Origin: Cohnella sp. WQ 127256 | GTDB lineage: Bacteria > Bacillota > Bacilli > Paenibacillales > Paenibacillaceae | Assembly (NCBI RefSeq): GCF_024519285.1 | Contig: NZ_JAMZCY010000001.1 | Span: 620,001 to 684,000, forward strand | DNA: 64,000 nucleotides | Direction of reading: 5' to 3' | In this document: in pieces, positions 10,601 to 19,400 of the stretch | Layout: each line of letters begins with the position of its first letter | Position numbering within the stretch: the stretch's first letter is position 1 | Program-made: the position numbers and the translations under genes | Notes under the pieces: model-generated | What the model was told of the DNA's origin: nothing | The model's database searches: none | What the model saw: only the letters and a program-made list of their open reading frames with translations

Positions 10601-13562
10601 TCCACTGCGGAATTACCCTGCTGCAGATAAATCGTTCATGGTGTTCTTGCAGGAGCTGAAAGAGAATGTACTAACCGTCTTCGAGAATCAGGATTATCCA
10701 TTCGAAGAATTAGTTGGAGATTTGCAGGTGAGTCGTGATTTAAGTCGTAATCCTCTGTTCGATGTCATGTTCGTCATGCAGAACATGGATATTCCCGAAC
10801 TAAGGATTAATCAGATCAGCATGAAGCGGCTAGCTCTACCGCATTCTCAAGCGAAATTTGATCTCACTTTGGAGGTGTTCGAGCAAGAGGGCGGTCTGAC
10901 ATGCAACTTCGAATATTGCACGGAGTTGTTTGCGACCGAAACGGTTGAACGTCTCATCAAGCATTTCCAAGCGATAATTTCGAGTATATTAACGGATTCG
11001 TACATTTCTATTGGGGAAATCGAGATGATGTCGCCACAAGAGCGACACCAGATTATTCATGAGTTCAATGATACGGCATGCGATTATCCGCAAGATGAAA
11101 CACTTCATCAGTGGCTGGAAAATCAAGTGAACCGCCAACCTGAACAAATTGCACTGATCTTTGGTGATACCCAATTGACTTACTTTGATCTCAATGCGAA
11201 AGCCAATCAATTAGCTCATGTGTTAAGGGAGAAGGGGTTGGGTCAGAATCGGATTGCCGCAGTTATCGCTGAACGATCACCGGAAATGATGATTGCTCTG
11301 CTCGCGATTGTGAAAGCAGGAGGAGCATACTTACCGATTGCCCCAGATTATCCGGTGGATCGAATTAGCTATATGCTCAAGGATAGCGGGGCTTTAATCT
11401 TGCTAGCGCAGGAGCGAGGGTTGACTCCGTCTGCACCTCAGATCGAATTTGCTGGGACAATAATTAACTTAGATGATTCATCAATGTATGAGGGAGATCC
11501 TGCAAACTTAACACTGGAAGTTTCTCCGCGAGACATGGCATACATGATCTATACGTCCGGTTCAACGGGTAATCCGAAAGGGGTTATGGTTGAGCATAGC
11601 GCTATAGTCAATCGATTGTATTGGATGCAGAAGCAATATGCGATCGGACCCGGTGATGTTATTTTGCATAAAACGGCTTTTACGTTCGATGTTTCCGTGT
11701 GGGAGCTGTTCTGGTGGAGCTTAGCGGGTGCGACTGTTTGTTTCTTGGAACCTGGAGGAGAGAAGGATCCGGAGAAGATCGTACAGGCGATCGGTCGCCA
11801 CAACGTGACGACAATGCACTTCGTACCTTCAATGCTGCACCTCTTCCTAGATTATTTGGAAAGGCAGCCGGATCTCGAAAGTATTGGAACTGCGGGAATG
11901 GCAAGCTTGAAGCAAGTTTTTGCGAGTGGAGAGGCATTGCCTATACAGCAAGTGAAGAGGTTTTACGAGTTAATTCAATCCCGAATGGAGGGCGGGGCTA
12001 AGCTCATTAATTTGTACGGTCCGACGGAGGCAGCGATCGATGTTTCCTATTATGATTGTCAGTCTGGAGAGCCTGCGGAGGTCATTCCAATCGGTAAACC
12101 GATTGACAATATTCAGCTGTACATCGTGAATTCACAGATGCACTTACAACCTATTGGCTTGCCTGGAGAACTGTGTATTGCAGGCGTAGGATTAGCACGC
12201 GGGTATATGGAACGTCCGGAGCTAACGGCAGAGAAGTTCATTCCCAATCCATTCGTACTAGGAAAGCGGCTCTACAGGACTGGGGATTTGGCGAGATGGC
12301 TCCCAGATGGAAATATCGAATATCGGGGCAGGCTTGATCATCAAGTGAAGCTTCGCGGCTATCGAATCGAGCTCGGAGAGATTGAAGCGGGGTTGCTACA
12401 AAACAAGGAAATCGCCGAAGCGGTCGTGCTTGTGAAAGAGTCGCTGCAAGGAGATAAACGCTTGTGTGCTTATCTCGTATCGAGTCATGAGCTTGATGTC
12501 ACAGCTATTCGACAACAGCTGTCACGCGTTCTGCCGGAGTATATGATCCCGTCCTCTTATACGCAAGTGGAAGCTATGCCATTGACTGCAAGCGGAAAAG
12601 CAAACCGTGCTGCGTTAGCTAAGCTCGAGCTGAGTCTCCATTCCAATGAAGACTACGTTGCACCGCAGAACGAGCTAGAAGTGAAGCTGGCTGAGATTTG
12701 GAGAGAGCTTCTGAATGTGGAGCGCGTCGGTATTCGAGAGAACTTCTTCGATATCGGTGGACATTCGTTACTTCTTCTCCGTATGCACGCAAAGCTTGAG
12801 GGTGAATTCCCAGGCAAAGCGAAAGTAACCGATTTATTTGCTTATCCAACGATTGAGAAATTAGCTGAGTTCTTCGTTACAGCTGGCTCGGGCTCTAATT
12901 CGGAAATATCGTTAGAGTACATCGAATTTCCGTCTGAGTTTTTCGTTAGCCGCCAGGAACAGCAAGCTCCAGGTGCGGCATTCAAAATTCAACTCGACGA
13001 AGCGGTATCGAAAGATTTAATCCAAGCAGGCAACGAGATTACCACTGGGTTAGAAGCCATATTAACTGCACTTTATGCTTATCTATTTGCTCAGCTGACC
13101 CAGAGATCTAAGAATGGAATACACATTGGATTATCTGATCAGAGGATTTACCCCATAGAGGTTGATCTTCAACAAATACCAAAAACTTTGTCTTTTGCGC
13201 AAACGTTTGCGCATTATTTTGCCAGTGAGACTCAACGAATTCGTGATCTAGGAAAAGGCTACGACGGGAAAGACATCTTGAAGAAACAGCTCAATCCGCC
13301 AGAGAAGTGTATTTCCGCATTGTTGTACGACCCGAATCACTTTGCGGCACATGCTCGTTTAACGGAAACCTTCGATGTGATTGTTTCCTACCGAATCGAG
13401 AATAGACAAATTGTTCTTTACTGCGATTACAACGGGAGAAGATTGCGTAAAGACAAAATAAAACAATTGATGCAGGGGTACGCGAAATTAGCCCGGTGGT
13501 TTGTTAGTCAATATCGCAGCGATAAGGAAGTATCGACTGCTCGGGATGGTGAGACGGTATGA
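4614..13562 (+). CDS. NRPS1: FAAL-ACP-C-A(Ser)-PCP-C-A(Ser)-PCP-[C-lobe]
   Basis: A 2982-residue lipopeptide-initiating synthetase with a GTG start after GAGGAGGAG. Domain order: fatty acyl-AMP ligase (about 1-575; FSSGSTGDPKG, WMPLTHDMGLIGFH, NGAEPI, YGMAEASLA); ACP (GGDSL, Ser611); condensation domain C1 (664-1095; HHICSDG 793-799), probably of lipo-initiation type; A1 (1115-1610); PCP (GGHSL, Ser1662); C2 (1718-2140; HHLVSDG 1842-1848); A2 (2162-2670); PCP (Ser2718); and a C-terminal stretch (about 2765-2982) resembling only the C-lobe of a condensation domain. Specificity codes read DVWHFSLVDK and DVWHFSLIDK, both very close to the known serine code DVWHLSLIDK. The expected product is fatty acyl-Ser-Ser. 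The stop overlaps the acyltransferase start (ATGA). No epimerisation domain is seen. Confidence 0.93.
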   Translation: MKKQYNNLNEAFEWACRSDKGIIFVDKNRDQRVSYYQLYEESLYILNHLQRKGMKAGDLLLLQIEEPRCFLLVFWACLQGGIIPVPITVGSTPEHRMKVRRIWELSDHPYLIASPELRLSFDEPIEQGGGDPLAVKFNERLWDTDSIMTNYSAKGIIHSSQADDIAFLQFSSGSTGDPKGVILTHRNLLTNIDAILTCSNAVPSDRSLSWMPLTHDMGLIGFHLAPLVAQMDQWIMQPRLFLMRPHLWLSKAHEYQVTQISSPNFGYKHVLNHLTPEDNYNWDLSSIKFIFNGAEPISVHLANEFLTRMEPYGLSRNAMFPVYGMAEASLAVTFPPIEEELQAVYVERSTIGVGTAVVYSEADRSTSVAFVDVGFPVSHCQVRICDDANQPQAEHVIGHIQIKGDNVTRGYYRNEDATQRLISEDGWLQTGDIGFMRGGRLVITGRKKDIIFVHGRNYFPHDLEQSALEVDGIEFGKIAICGVTNDGLGTDEIVAFLQHRGKDDSFASIAWELRRHLSRSSGLNIACVIPIKQIPKTTSGKPQRYKLVEQYTKGEFQDRIEQFRSIMNSRSDSSLELPHDEVEHKLAELWASIMGSKVGMSDSFYDYGGDSLKAALLLSSIHKHFQVDIPTNVFHENATIRAIAEYIRHSEVTPYNPIVRAEAAAHDPVSPTQRRMYLQEQFIGAGTAYNMPFALKLEGKVDEIRLEQALQLVVSRHDALRTSFAMIEGEVRQIIHPNEHVPMEQLTADEENLPELLTKLNLSFNLHNLPLIRSTLILVHSHMNYHILHLDIHHICSDGISANLLWNELFQLYQGIELPQPSLQYRDYAVWLTTSSGLEEKQSLEGYWSERLYSELPVLDLPTDFKRPERKSFDGDTIRIQVPHHLSSRVQNWIQEEKVSLYSFLLSAYSLLLNKYARQDDVIIGALVAGRNHADLISVMGAFINYIPIRFQVDANASWSGYIRNAQQAIIQDFEHQQLPFEEIVSLTKCTTSPSRNPLFDTMVILHNQMDFAKTLVLQDLSVAHYPLPSVTAKLDIKLDVYLLGSSEWELVWEFNTNLFHKSTIECFNAHFLRLLELVIDQPDMRLDDIELLRAEEQKRLLLEFNPIAKPSTDNCLVHQWVEKQAEVRADQRAVIFDESDLSYGELNSKANQLARVLRERGVKPDSIVPISVVRSPVMIVGILAILKAGGAYLPIAPEIPVERIRYMLEDSGAKLLLVNDGGLDDLPFDGSRIRLDDEGLYRGDPTNLNTMMEPNHLAYVIYTSGSTGNPKGVMIEHRSVINRIEWMQNAYPLHAQDVIMQKTAFTFDVSVWELFWWAQSGAAVHFLIPGGEKEPQAIVKAIERNRVTTMHFVPSMLHLFLAYIEGNPEQIEALRSLHYVFASGEALPVGQVNRFNALLHDHLGTKLINLYGPTEATVDVSYFDCSMGEALSSIPIGKPIDNTQLYVVDKHRRLLPPGIPGELCIGGIGLARGYLNRPELTEEKFVENPFVPGALMYRTGDLAKQRLDGNLEYLGRLDHQVKVRGYRMELGEIEHHLLQHEAIQEAVVITKSVEDGNTELYAYLVVGQPLNAAEFRSFLIKRLPEYMVPAYFVKIERMPLSSSGKADRKALSNLYTEIMLSKPFMPPQSPMQIALAEIWEEILQANDIGIDHDFFELGGHSLKAAQLVHSVQQKLKIELTLREIFSFPTIKELAMFMENKTESVLAPIVETASRAYYPLSSAQSRLYILNKFEGIETTYHLPVAFLSEGVIDPIRFEQTIQALIARHESLRTTFELVDGIPMQKIHDQVTFQLETFEGYEASLHGSYKKFSRPFELDHAPLLRAGLRELPDEKQLILLDMHHLVSDGLSMGVLVRDFVELYEGRPLPELQVQVKDYIAWQTIQLASQPLQNQRQYWQEVFADGVPLLELPTDFKRPLVKSYVGSLIPFDLNAEQTLQLKQLANESKTTLYMVMLALFNVLLAKYSSQEDIVVGSPVSGRPHADLRNLIGMFVNTIPLRNYPAADKSFMVFLQELKENVLTVFENQDYPFEELVGDLQVSRDLSRNPLFDVMFVMQNMDIPELRINQISMKRLALPHSQAKFDLTLEVFEQEGGLTCNFEYCTELFATETVERLIKHFQAIISSILTDSYISIGEIEMMSPQERHQIIHEFNDTACDYPQDETLHQWLENQVNRQPEQIALIFGDTQLTYFDLNAKANQLAHVLREKGLGQNRIAAVIAERSPEMMIALLAIVKAGGAYLPIAPDYPVDRISYMLKDSGALILLAQERGLTPSAPQIEFAGTIINLDDSSMYEGDPANLTLEVSPRDMAYMIYTSGSTGNPKGVMVEHSAIVNRLYWMQKQYAIGPGDVILHKTAFTFDVSVWELFWWSLAGATVCFLEPGGEKDPEKIVQAIGRHNVTTMHFVPSMLHLFLDYLERQPDLESIGTAGMASLKQVFASGEALPIQQVKRFYELIQSRMEGGAKLINLYGPTEAAIDVSYYDCQSGEPAEVIPIGKPIDNIQLYIVNSQMHLQPIGLPGELCIAGVGLARGYMERPELTAEKFIPNPFVLGKRLYRTGDLARWLPDGNIEYRGRLDHQVKLRGYRIELGEIEAGLLQNKEIAEAVVLVKESLQGDKRLCAYLVSSHELDVTAIRQQLSRVLPEYMIPSSYTQVEAMPLTASGKANRAALAKLELSLHSNEDYVAPQNELEVKLAEIWRELLNVERVGIRENFFDIGGHSLLLLRMHAKLEGEFPGKAKVTDLFAYPTIEKLAEFFVTAGSGSNSEISLEYIEFPSEFFVSRQEQQAPGAAFKIQLDEAVSKDLIQAGNEITTGLEAILTALYAYLFAQLTQRSKNGIHIGLSDQRIYPIEVDLQQIPKTLSFAQTFAHYFASETQRIRDLGKGYDGKDILKKQLNPPEKCISALLYDPNHFAAHARLTETFDVIVSYRIENRQIVLYCDYNGRRLRKDKIKQLMQGYAKLARWFVSQYRSDKEVSTARDGETV
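13196..13213. promoter_or_regulatory. Perfect 18-bp palindrome inside NRPS1 (LacI/PurR-like)
   Basis: TGCGCAAACGTTTGCGCA is fully self-complementary. Its core GCAAACGTTTGC is the classical LacI/PurR-type operator centre. It lies in the coding sequence of the degenerate C-lobe, about 360 bases before the acyltransferase gene. It matches the CcpA cre consensus only partly. Confidence 0.4.
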
Positions 13563-14773
13563 TCGGCAAAGTAGCATTGCTTTTCCCAGGAACAGGATCT
13601 CAGTATATCGGGATGTTTAAATCTCAATATGAACAGTACGCACTAGTGAGAGAGACGTTCGACGAAGTTGAAGAAGTCCTCAAGCTCAACTTGGCAGAGA
13701 GGTGTTTCACCGATGGGTTTCAGGAGCAGTTAAGCATCGCCTATGCGCAAACCGCAATATTCGTGTGCAATGTAGCCGCCTACCGGGTGTATATGAACGA
13801 GGTAGGCATTAAGCCAAGCTTGATGGCGGGTCATAGCTTAGGCGAATTGTCAGCCTTAACCTGTGCAGGAGTGTTCCGAGTTCAGGACGCGGCTGAAGCT
13901 GTTTGGTTAAGAGGTGAAGCGATGGAAGCAGCGGTCCCTGAAGGAGGGGGCGCCATAACGGCAATCAAGCATCTTTCTGCAGAGCTCGTGCAGGAGCAAT
14001 GCAAGCGATCAAATGCTGAAGATGGAACGGTTTCGATTGCTTGTTACAATTCATCCGATCAAATCGTGATCGCTGGCCATAGAGCAGCTGTAACCAGAGT
14101 ATCGGAAGCATTGAGAGAGCTTGGCGCGCAAACGATCACGTTAAATTCTAATGTACCGTTTCACACCTCACTTATGGTATCGGCCGCGGACAGACTGAGA
14201 GAGAAGTTGCTGCAAATCCAGTTAAATGAACCGCTCTGTCCTGTCCTTTCGAATGTTACAGCGAAGCCCTACGAACGGGGATCGGAGGGTGTAATTGACC
14301 ATCTGGCGCGACAGTTAACACATCCCGTTCGTTGGGAGGAAACCGTTCGCCACATGCAGCAAGAAGGGATTTCGTATGCGGTGGAGCTAGGACCGAATTC
14401 GATTCTTAAGAAGCTGAACCGTAAAACGGCGCGTAACATTCGTGCTTATTCCTGGGATGAAGCAGAAGATTACACCCGAATCGTTGAAATGCAGCGTCTC
14501 AAGCCTGCTCTTATCGACAGATGTTTATCCATCGCAGTTGCTACGCGAAATCATAATGACGATAGGGAACAATTTGAGATAGGGGTTGTCGAACCTTACA
14601 AAAACTTATTGCGAATTCAGCAGGAATGTGAGCAATTGGGTCATCCGCCTTCTTCTTTGCAAATGAAAACCATATATGAAAATCTTCAATCGATCTTGCT
14701 TGTTAAGAGGGTGGATCAAGAGGAACGGGAAATGCTATTGCTAGAGGTAGAGCTAATAATGAGCGGAATCTAA
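13559..14773 (+). CDS. Discrete (trans-acting) malonyl-CoA acyltransferase, FenF/FabD-like
   Basis: A 404-residue acyltransferase that would load malonyl from malonyl-CoA onto the ACP of the AT-less KS module in NRPS2. The catalytic GHSLGE (Ser93) and the later VPFHTS segment (His202) are intact; the PFHT/S form is the malonyl-type sequence rather than the methylmalonyl YASH type. Residues about 310-404 form a helical, charged C-terminal extension beyond the FabD core. Its ATG overlaps the NRPS1 stop (ATGA), implying translational coupling. The arrangement recalls the FenF/MycF/ItuD acyltransferases of iturin-type loci. Confidence 0.9.
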   Translation: MIGKVALLFPGTGSQYIGMFKSQYEQYALVRETFDEVEEVLKLNLAERCFTDGFQEQLSIAYAQTAIFVCNVAAYRVYMNEVGIKPSLMAGHSLGELSALTCAGVFRVQDAAEAVWLRGEAMEAAVPEGGGAITAIKHLSAELVQEQCKRSNAEDGTVSIACYNSSDQIVIAGHRAAVTRVSEALRELGAQTITLNSNVPFHTSLMVSAADRLREKLLQIQLNEPLCPVLSNVTAKPYERGSEGVIDHLARQLTHPVRWEETVRHMQQEGISYAVELGPNSILKKLNRKTARNIRAYSWDEAEDYTRIVEMQRLKPALIDRCLSIAVATRNHNDDREQFEIGVVEPYKNLLRIQQECEQLGHPPSSLQMKTIYENLQSILLVKRVDQEEREMLLLEVELIMSGI

Positions 14774-14812
14774 CAGCACATTCGCAAGTGATTTTTATAC
14801 GAGAGGGAGAAG

Positions 14813-16435
14813 ATGATGAGAAAATATTTGCTGATGGTCGGGGAAGTCGCGTTGCTATTAGGAACCTTTTTGGGGGTATCCATCCTTCACAACACGATTA
14901 TCGTACCTAATTCGGGTGCCTATGGGGATTTTGTTGGGAGAAATCTACCGATCTGGATCACGATGATGTTTGCGATTACGTCGGTGCTCTACGTGATTTA
15001 TTTCCAAGTGAAGAAACGATTCGTTAAGAAAAACTATGAAAGTATCATCCAAATGAGCAACTTTAAGAAAATGAACAAGATCGATGTGACGATCTCCGCC
15101 TTAATCGGTTTGTTCTTGGGCATTTTCTTCATATGCTTCATGAAATTATCATTCATCATCGATGGATTCCCGGACTTCGAGAATTATGTCGCTATGTTTA
15201 TGAATTCCGAATCTTTCATCATAACGATCATCGGATTGTCGATCATTGGGCCCTTGTTCGAGGAAGTCCTATTCCGGGGTTTGCTGTTTAACATCATGCG
15301 CAAAAGCTTACCATTCGTTGCGGCGTTATTACTGCAAGCCGTCTTTTATGGATATGCCCAGCCCAATCCAAGCATACAGGTGATGGCATTTTTCCTGGCA
15401 ATCGTCTATGGCATTCTCTATTACCGATTAAAATCGATCTGGTCCTCTTTAATTGGGGCTGCGGTAATGAACACCGTTATCTTCGTAACAAGGGAATACG
15501 GCGTTCAAGATAGCATCGCGACTATTCCGGATAATATTCTAATGTTTACTTCGGGCTTCTGCCTCTTCTTCATGATCGCTTTATTAGTAGCGGTATGGAA
15601 AGGTGACACCAAAGTAGCCGTCTTGAAAATGACTGGAAATCTACTTCTGTGGACGTTCGTTTATGCGGCATTCTACTACCCTTTCATTTTCATCGTATGG
15701 AATCAGTATATTATGGGCATCGATGCGATAGCTCCTTGGCTGGGTGCAAATAATGTGATTGGATTTGTTCCTTACGATATTTTAGCGTTAGTCATTTATT
15801 TCTACGTGATGAAATGGGTGAATAAGAAAAACCTGATTAAAGCTAGCAATTTCACGCGCATGTCGTTTAAGAACGGGGTCATCATTTCTATCCTGGGAAT
15901 CGCGATGGGCGTATGGGTACAATGCTTCTTCGAAATTCCCTACTTCAGAGACAATTATCCGCAATTTGATCAGTTGACCGTATATTTAACGACTACGATT
16001 GTTCCCGTTTATTTATTGTTTTTGATCATTCATTCCATTTACAAAGAGATCTATTTCCGCGCATTGATATTTAACGTGCTAAGGACGGCAATGCCAGTCT
16101 GGATATCGGTTGTAGGTACGGGAATTATTTACGGAGGTTTGTTCTTCAACTGGGATGTTCCTCTGACAATCTACGCTTCGCTAGGAGCCCTTATTTTCAG
16201 TCTGATGTTTGAATGGTATAAGTCGATCTGGGCGCCGATCATTAACGAGTTTTTTGTCTTTGCCGCGTACTACGTGTTAAGAAAGCTTAATCTCAGCTAC
16301 GGGCCTGGAGTCGTATGGGCACTCGTGATCAGTTCAATTGTCGTCCTTAGCTTGATGTATTATTTGTGGAAAAATCGGGAGACCAAACGCGCACAAAGCT
16401 CCGCTGACGAACAAGCCAACACAATGGTTGCTTAG
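14813..16435 (+). CDS. Tandem CPBP (CAAX protease/bacteriocin-processing) membrane protein
   Basis: A 540-residue polytopic membrane protein with two CPBP-like halves. The first half has the full motif in GPLFEEVLFRGLLF (EExxxR) with downstream YGILYYRLKSIWSS. The second half has YKEIYFRALIF, where the first Glu is replaced by Lys, plus FEWYKSIWAP, so it is probably not a working protease. Family members process prenylated proteins or peptides, or give bacteriocin self-immunity. Here it sits inside the biosynthetic operon, 39 bases after the acyltransferase and 11 before NRPS2. Self-protection, export support or synthetase anchoring are all guesses. GAGAGGGAGAAG precedes the start; ATG 14816 is an equal alternative. 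Confidence 0.8.
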   Translation: MMRKYLLMVGEVALLLGTFLGVSILHNTIIVPNSGAYGDFVGRNLPIWITMMFAITSVLYVIYFQVKKRFVKKNYESIIQMSNFKKMNKIDVTISALIGLFLGIFFICFMKLSFIIDGFPDFENYVAMFMNSESFIITIIGLSIIGPLFEEVLFRGLLFNIMRKSLPFVAALLLQAVFYGYAQPNPSIQVMAFFLAIVYGILYYRLKSIWSSLIGAAVMNTVIFVTREYGVQDSIATIPDNILMFTSGFCLFFMIALLVAVWKGDTKVAVLKMTGNLLLWTFVYAAFYYPFIFIVWNQYIMGIDAIAPWLGANNVIGFVPYDILALVIYFYVMKWVNKKNLIKASNFTRMSFKNGVIISILGIAMGVWVQCFFEIPYFRDNYPQFDQLTVYLTTTIVPVYLLFLIIHSIYKEIYFRALIFNVLRTAMPVWISVVGTGIIYGGLFFNWDVPLTIYASLGALIFSLMFEWYKSIWAPIINEFFVFAAYYVLRKLNLSYGPGVVWALVISSIVVLSLMYYLWKNRETKRAQSSADEQANTMVA

Positions 16436-16446
16436 GAGGGGAATCT

Positions 16447-19400
16447 ATGTTGGATTTTAACTTGATCGAATTTAACGATGCGGACGCAGGTGATGGCGAT
16501 GATATTGAAGAGCTTTCCTCGCAGGAAGTCGCTATTATCGGGATTTCGGCAAAGCTACCACTGGTCGAGAGCCTTGATCAATTCTGGAAGTTTATAAGCA
16601 ACGGAGTGGATTTCATTTCGGAATTTCCAGAGTCGAGGCGTAAGGACACGGATGTCTATGCCCGAAGCAGAACCAAGGAAGGGGAGCAGCCTGCTTACTT
16701 TGACGGTGCTTATTTAGATGATATCGATTGTTTCGATCATGCTTTTTTCCGTCTATCACCGAAAGAAGCGAGCTTGATGAATCCTAATCAACGGATGTTT
16801 CTCGAAACGGCTTGGAAAGCCATCGAGGATGCCGGATATAGCAAAACTCAAATGGCAGGTAGCCAGACTGGAGTGTACGTCGGGTTTAACACGGATACGC
16901 TCTATGATTATAAAAGAATGATAGCCGAAACGGACCCGGAATCGTTATCGCTAGCGGTACCAGGAAATTTAACCTCAGTTATCGCAGGTAGACTTTCGTA
17001 TTTGCTCGATTTGAAGGGGCCAAGTATGTGCATCGATACGGCATGCTCCTCTTCTCTGGTTGCGGTGCATCTGGCTTGTCAGGCCATCCGCAATCAAGAA
17101 TGCGAAATGGCAATTGCAGGCAGCGTCAAAATAAACCTAATGCCTTTAAAAAATGAAGTGAAAATCGGCATCGAGGCTTCCGATTGGCGAGCTCATACGT
17201 TTGACGATAGCTCCAATGGTACGGGGGCGGGTGAAGGTGTCATCGCGTTCCTATTAAAGCCTCTCCATAAAGCGCTTCAAGACGGTAATTTCATCTATGG
17301 GGTCATCAAGGGTAGCGCGACTAATCAGGATGGAAACTCTGTTGGAATGACTGCACCTAACGTGAAAGCCCAGGAGGAAGTAATCGTTCGCGCTTGGCAG
17401 GATGCGGGCATTGATCCTGAATCGATCTCTTATATCGAAGCTCATGGAACGGGGACGAAGCTAGGTGATCCGATTGAAATAGATGGACTCGATCGTGCTT
17501 TCCGCAGATTTACGGATCGCAAGCAATTCGTAGCTATCGGATCCATTAAAGCGAACATTGGGCATCTGGACCATGCCGCTGGCATGGCGGGGATGTTGAA
17601 ATCCGTCCTAGCTATGCGGAATAAGCAAATTCCTCCACTTGCACATTTCACAAAGCCAAATCGAGCCATAGAATTTGTTGAATCTCCTCTATTCGTCAAC
17701 GATAAGCTGACGGAATGGAAGACGGATCACTTTCCTCGCAGATGTGGAGTTAGTGCTTTCGGGATGAGTGGAACGAATTGCCACGTCATTCTGGAGGAAG
17801 CTTCTGAGAGTGAAGAAAGCGGGGAAGCAGGCGAGATTCATTCCAACAACAATTACCTCTTAACCTTATCTGCGAGAAGCGAAAATGCGCTTAAACGGTT
17901 GGTTCAACAATACAGTGAGTTTAGCTTGGAGCAAGCTCAGCTGGCTGACCTATGCTATACGGCAAATACGGGAAGAGGACATTACGAATATCGTATGGCC
18001 TTCGTATTCCAGGATGCGAGTGAACTGTCAGAACAGCTCGTTTTCTTAAGAGACAGCAGTTTTACCGATAATCGATCCCAAGGCATCTATTATGGTTTTA
18101 CTAAATTAGTATTATCCGCAGTAGAAGGGGGTAGCTCCATAAATGCGGACCGACTAGTCGCGGATGATCTATCGGATCACAGGCATGAACTCGCACAACG
18201 GTATACGGAAGGAACGGATATCGAATGGAGTAGACTTTACGTTGGTCAGCGGCGTTATCGAATTCCCCTGCCCACTTATCCATTCGAAAAAAGCCGGTGC
18301 TGGCTAGATGTTCCTAATTCGGAGGAGCAGCTCCAATCGGGTTCTGGATTTGCTACGAAGTGGAGTTCTTCGAGGGTCAGCGAAGTCGAATGGACAGGGA
18401 ATTCGAACGGCAGCTATTCCTACAATGAAACCGTGATCGCTCAAGCCTGGGGAGAAGTCCTTGGACTAAGTCAAGTGAGATTGACGGACAATTACTATGA
18501 ATTGGGTGGAGACTCGATTCTAGCGATGAGAATCGTCAACAAAATAAGCTTGCAGCTGACTATCCGATTGGAAGTGGCAGATTTGCTTAAGCATCCTACC
18601 ATCAGTGAGTTGGCTGCTTACGTAGATCATTTGCCGATCGAAGATCAGCAATCCACTGTTGGAATCCCAGCTATATCTAAAAGGGTTGCTAGAGAGCAAT
18701 ATCCACTAACATCCTCGCAATACCGTGTGTTTATACAAGAACAATTCGCGGCTTCCGGTACTGGCAACAATACGCCGTTCTGCATTAAGGTACACGGCGA
18801 GTTAGATGTGAAGCACTTCGAAGCTTGCTTTCGGCAACTGGTCGATCGACATGAATCGTTGAGATCTTCATTCGAGTTTGTGAATGGAGAAGCGGTTCTT
18901 CGAGTTGCTCGCATAGTGGATTTTCAAGTGCAGCATTATCGTTGTTCAGAGGACCGACTTGATCGCGTCATTCGTGAATTTATTTGCCCGTTTGATTTAG
19001 CGAAGTCTCCCTTACTACGCGTTGGTCTTGTGGGTATTTCTAAGAGCCAGCATGTGATCATGATCGATCTGCATCATATTATTTCTGACGGCGTGTCGAC
19101 AAGTATTCTGATCAAAGAATTCTGCGAGGTTTATAAAGGTGTGACGTTGTTGGAGCTGCCGCTGCAATATACGGATTATTCCATTTGGCAGCATGACATG
19201 CTCGCTCAAGACGGATTTCAGCAGCAGAAGCAATACTGGCTGAACCAGCTGTCCGGCACAATTCCTCTGTTGAATGTACCGACCGATTTCGCTAGAGGTG
19301 CGTACAAGACTTTTAACGGAAACTCGGTGAACGCATCGATTCCCGCTGAATTGAAATCGAAGCTTGAGCGCCTTGCCCAAGAACGCGGCATGACCTTGAA

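Noticed and set aside
11680..12001. Overlapping frames inside the synthetase genes, on both strands
   Set aside because: They lie wholly inside large genes with intact domains, lack ribosome sites and resemble no family, so they are shadows.
13196..13213. CcpA cre site
   Set aside because: Only about 10 of 14 defined positions fit the cre consensus; the LacI/PurR-type description fits better.
12900..13562. Epimerisation domain at the NRPS1 C-terminus
   Set aside because: At about 218 residues it is too short, and it lacks HHxxxDG and other E-domain motifs; it resembles a C-lobe only.
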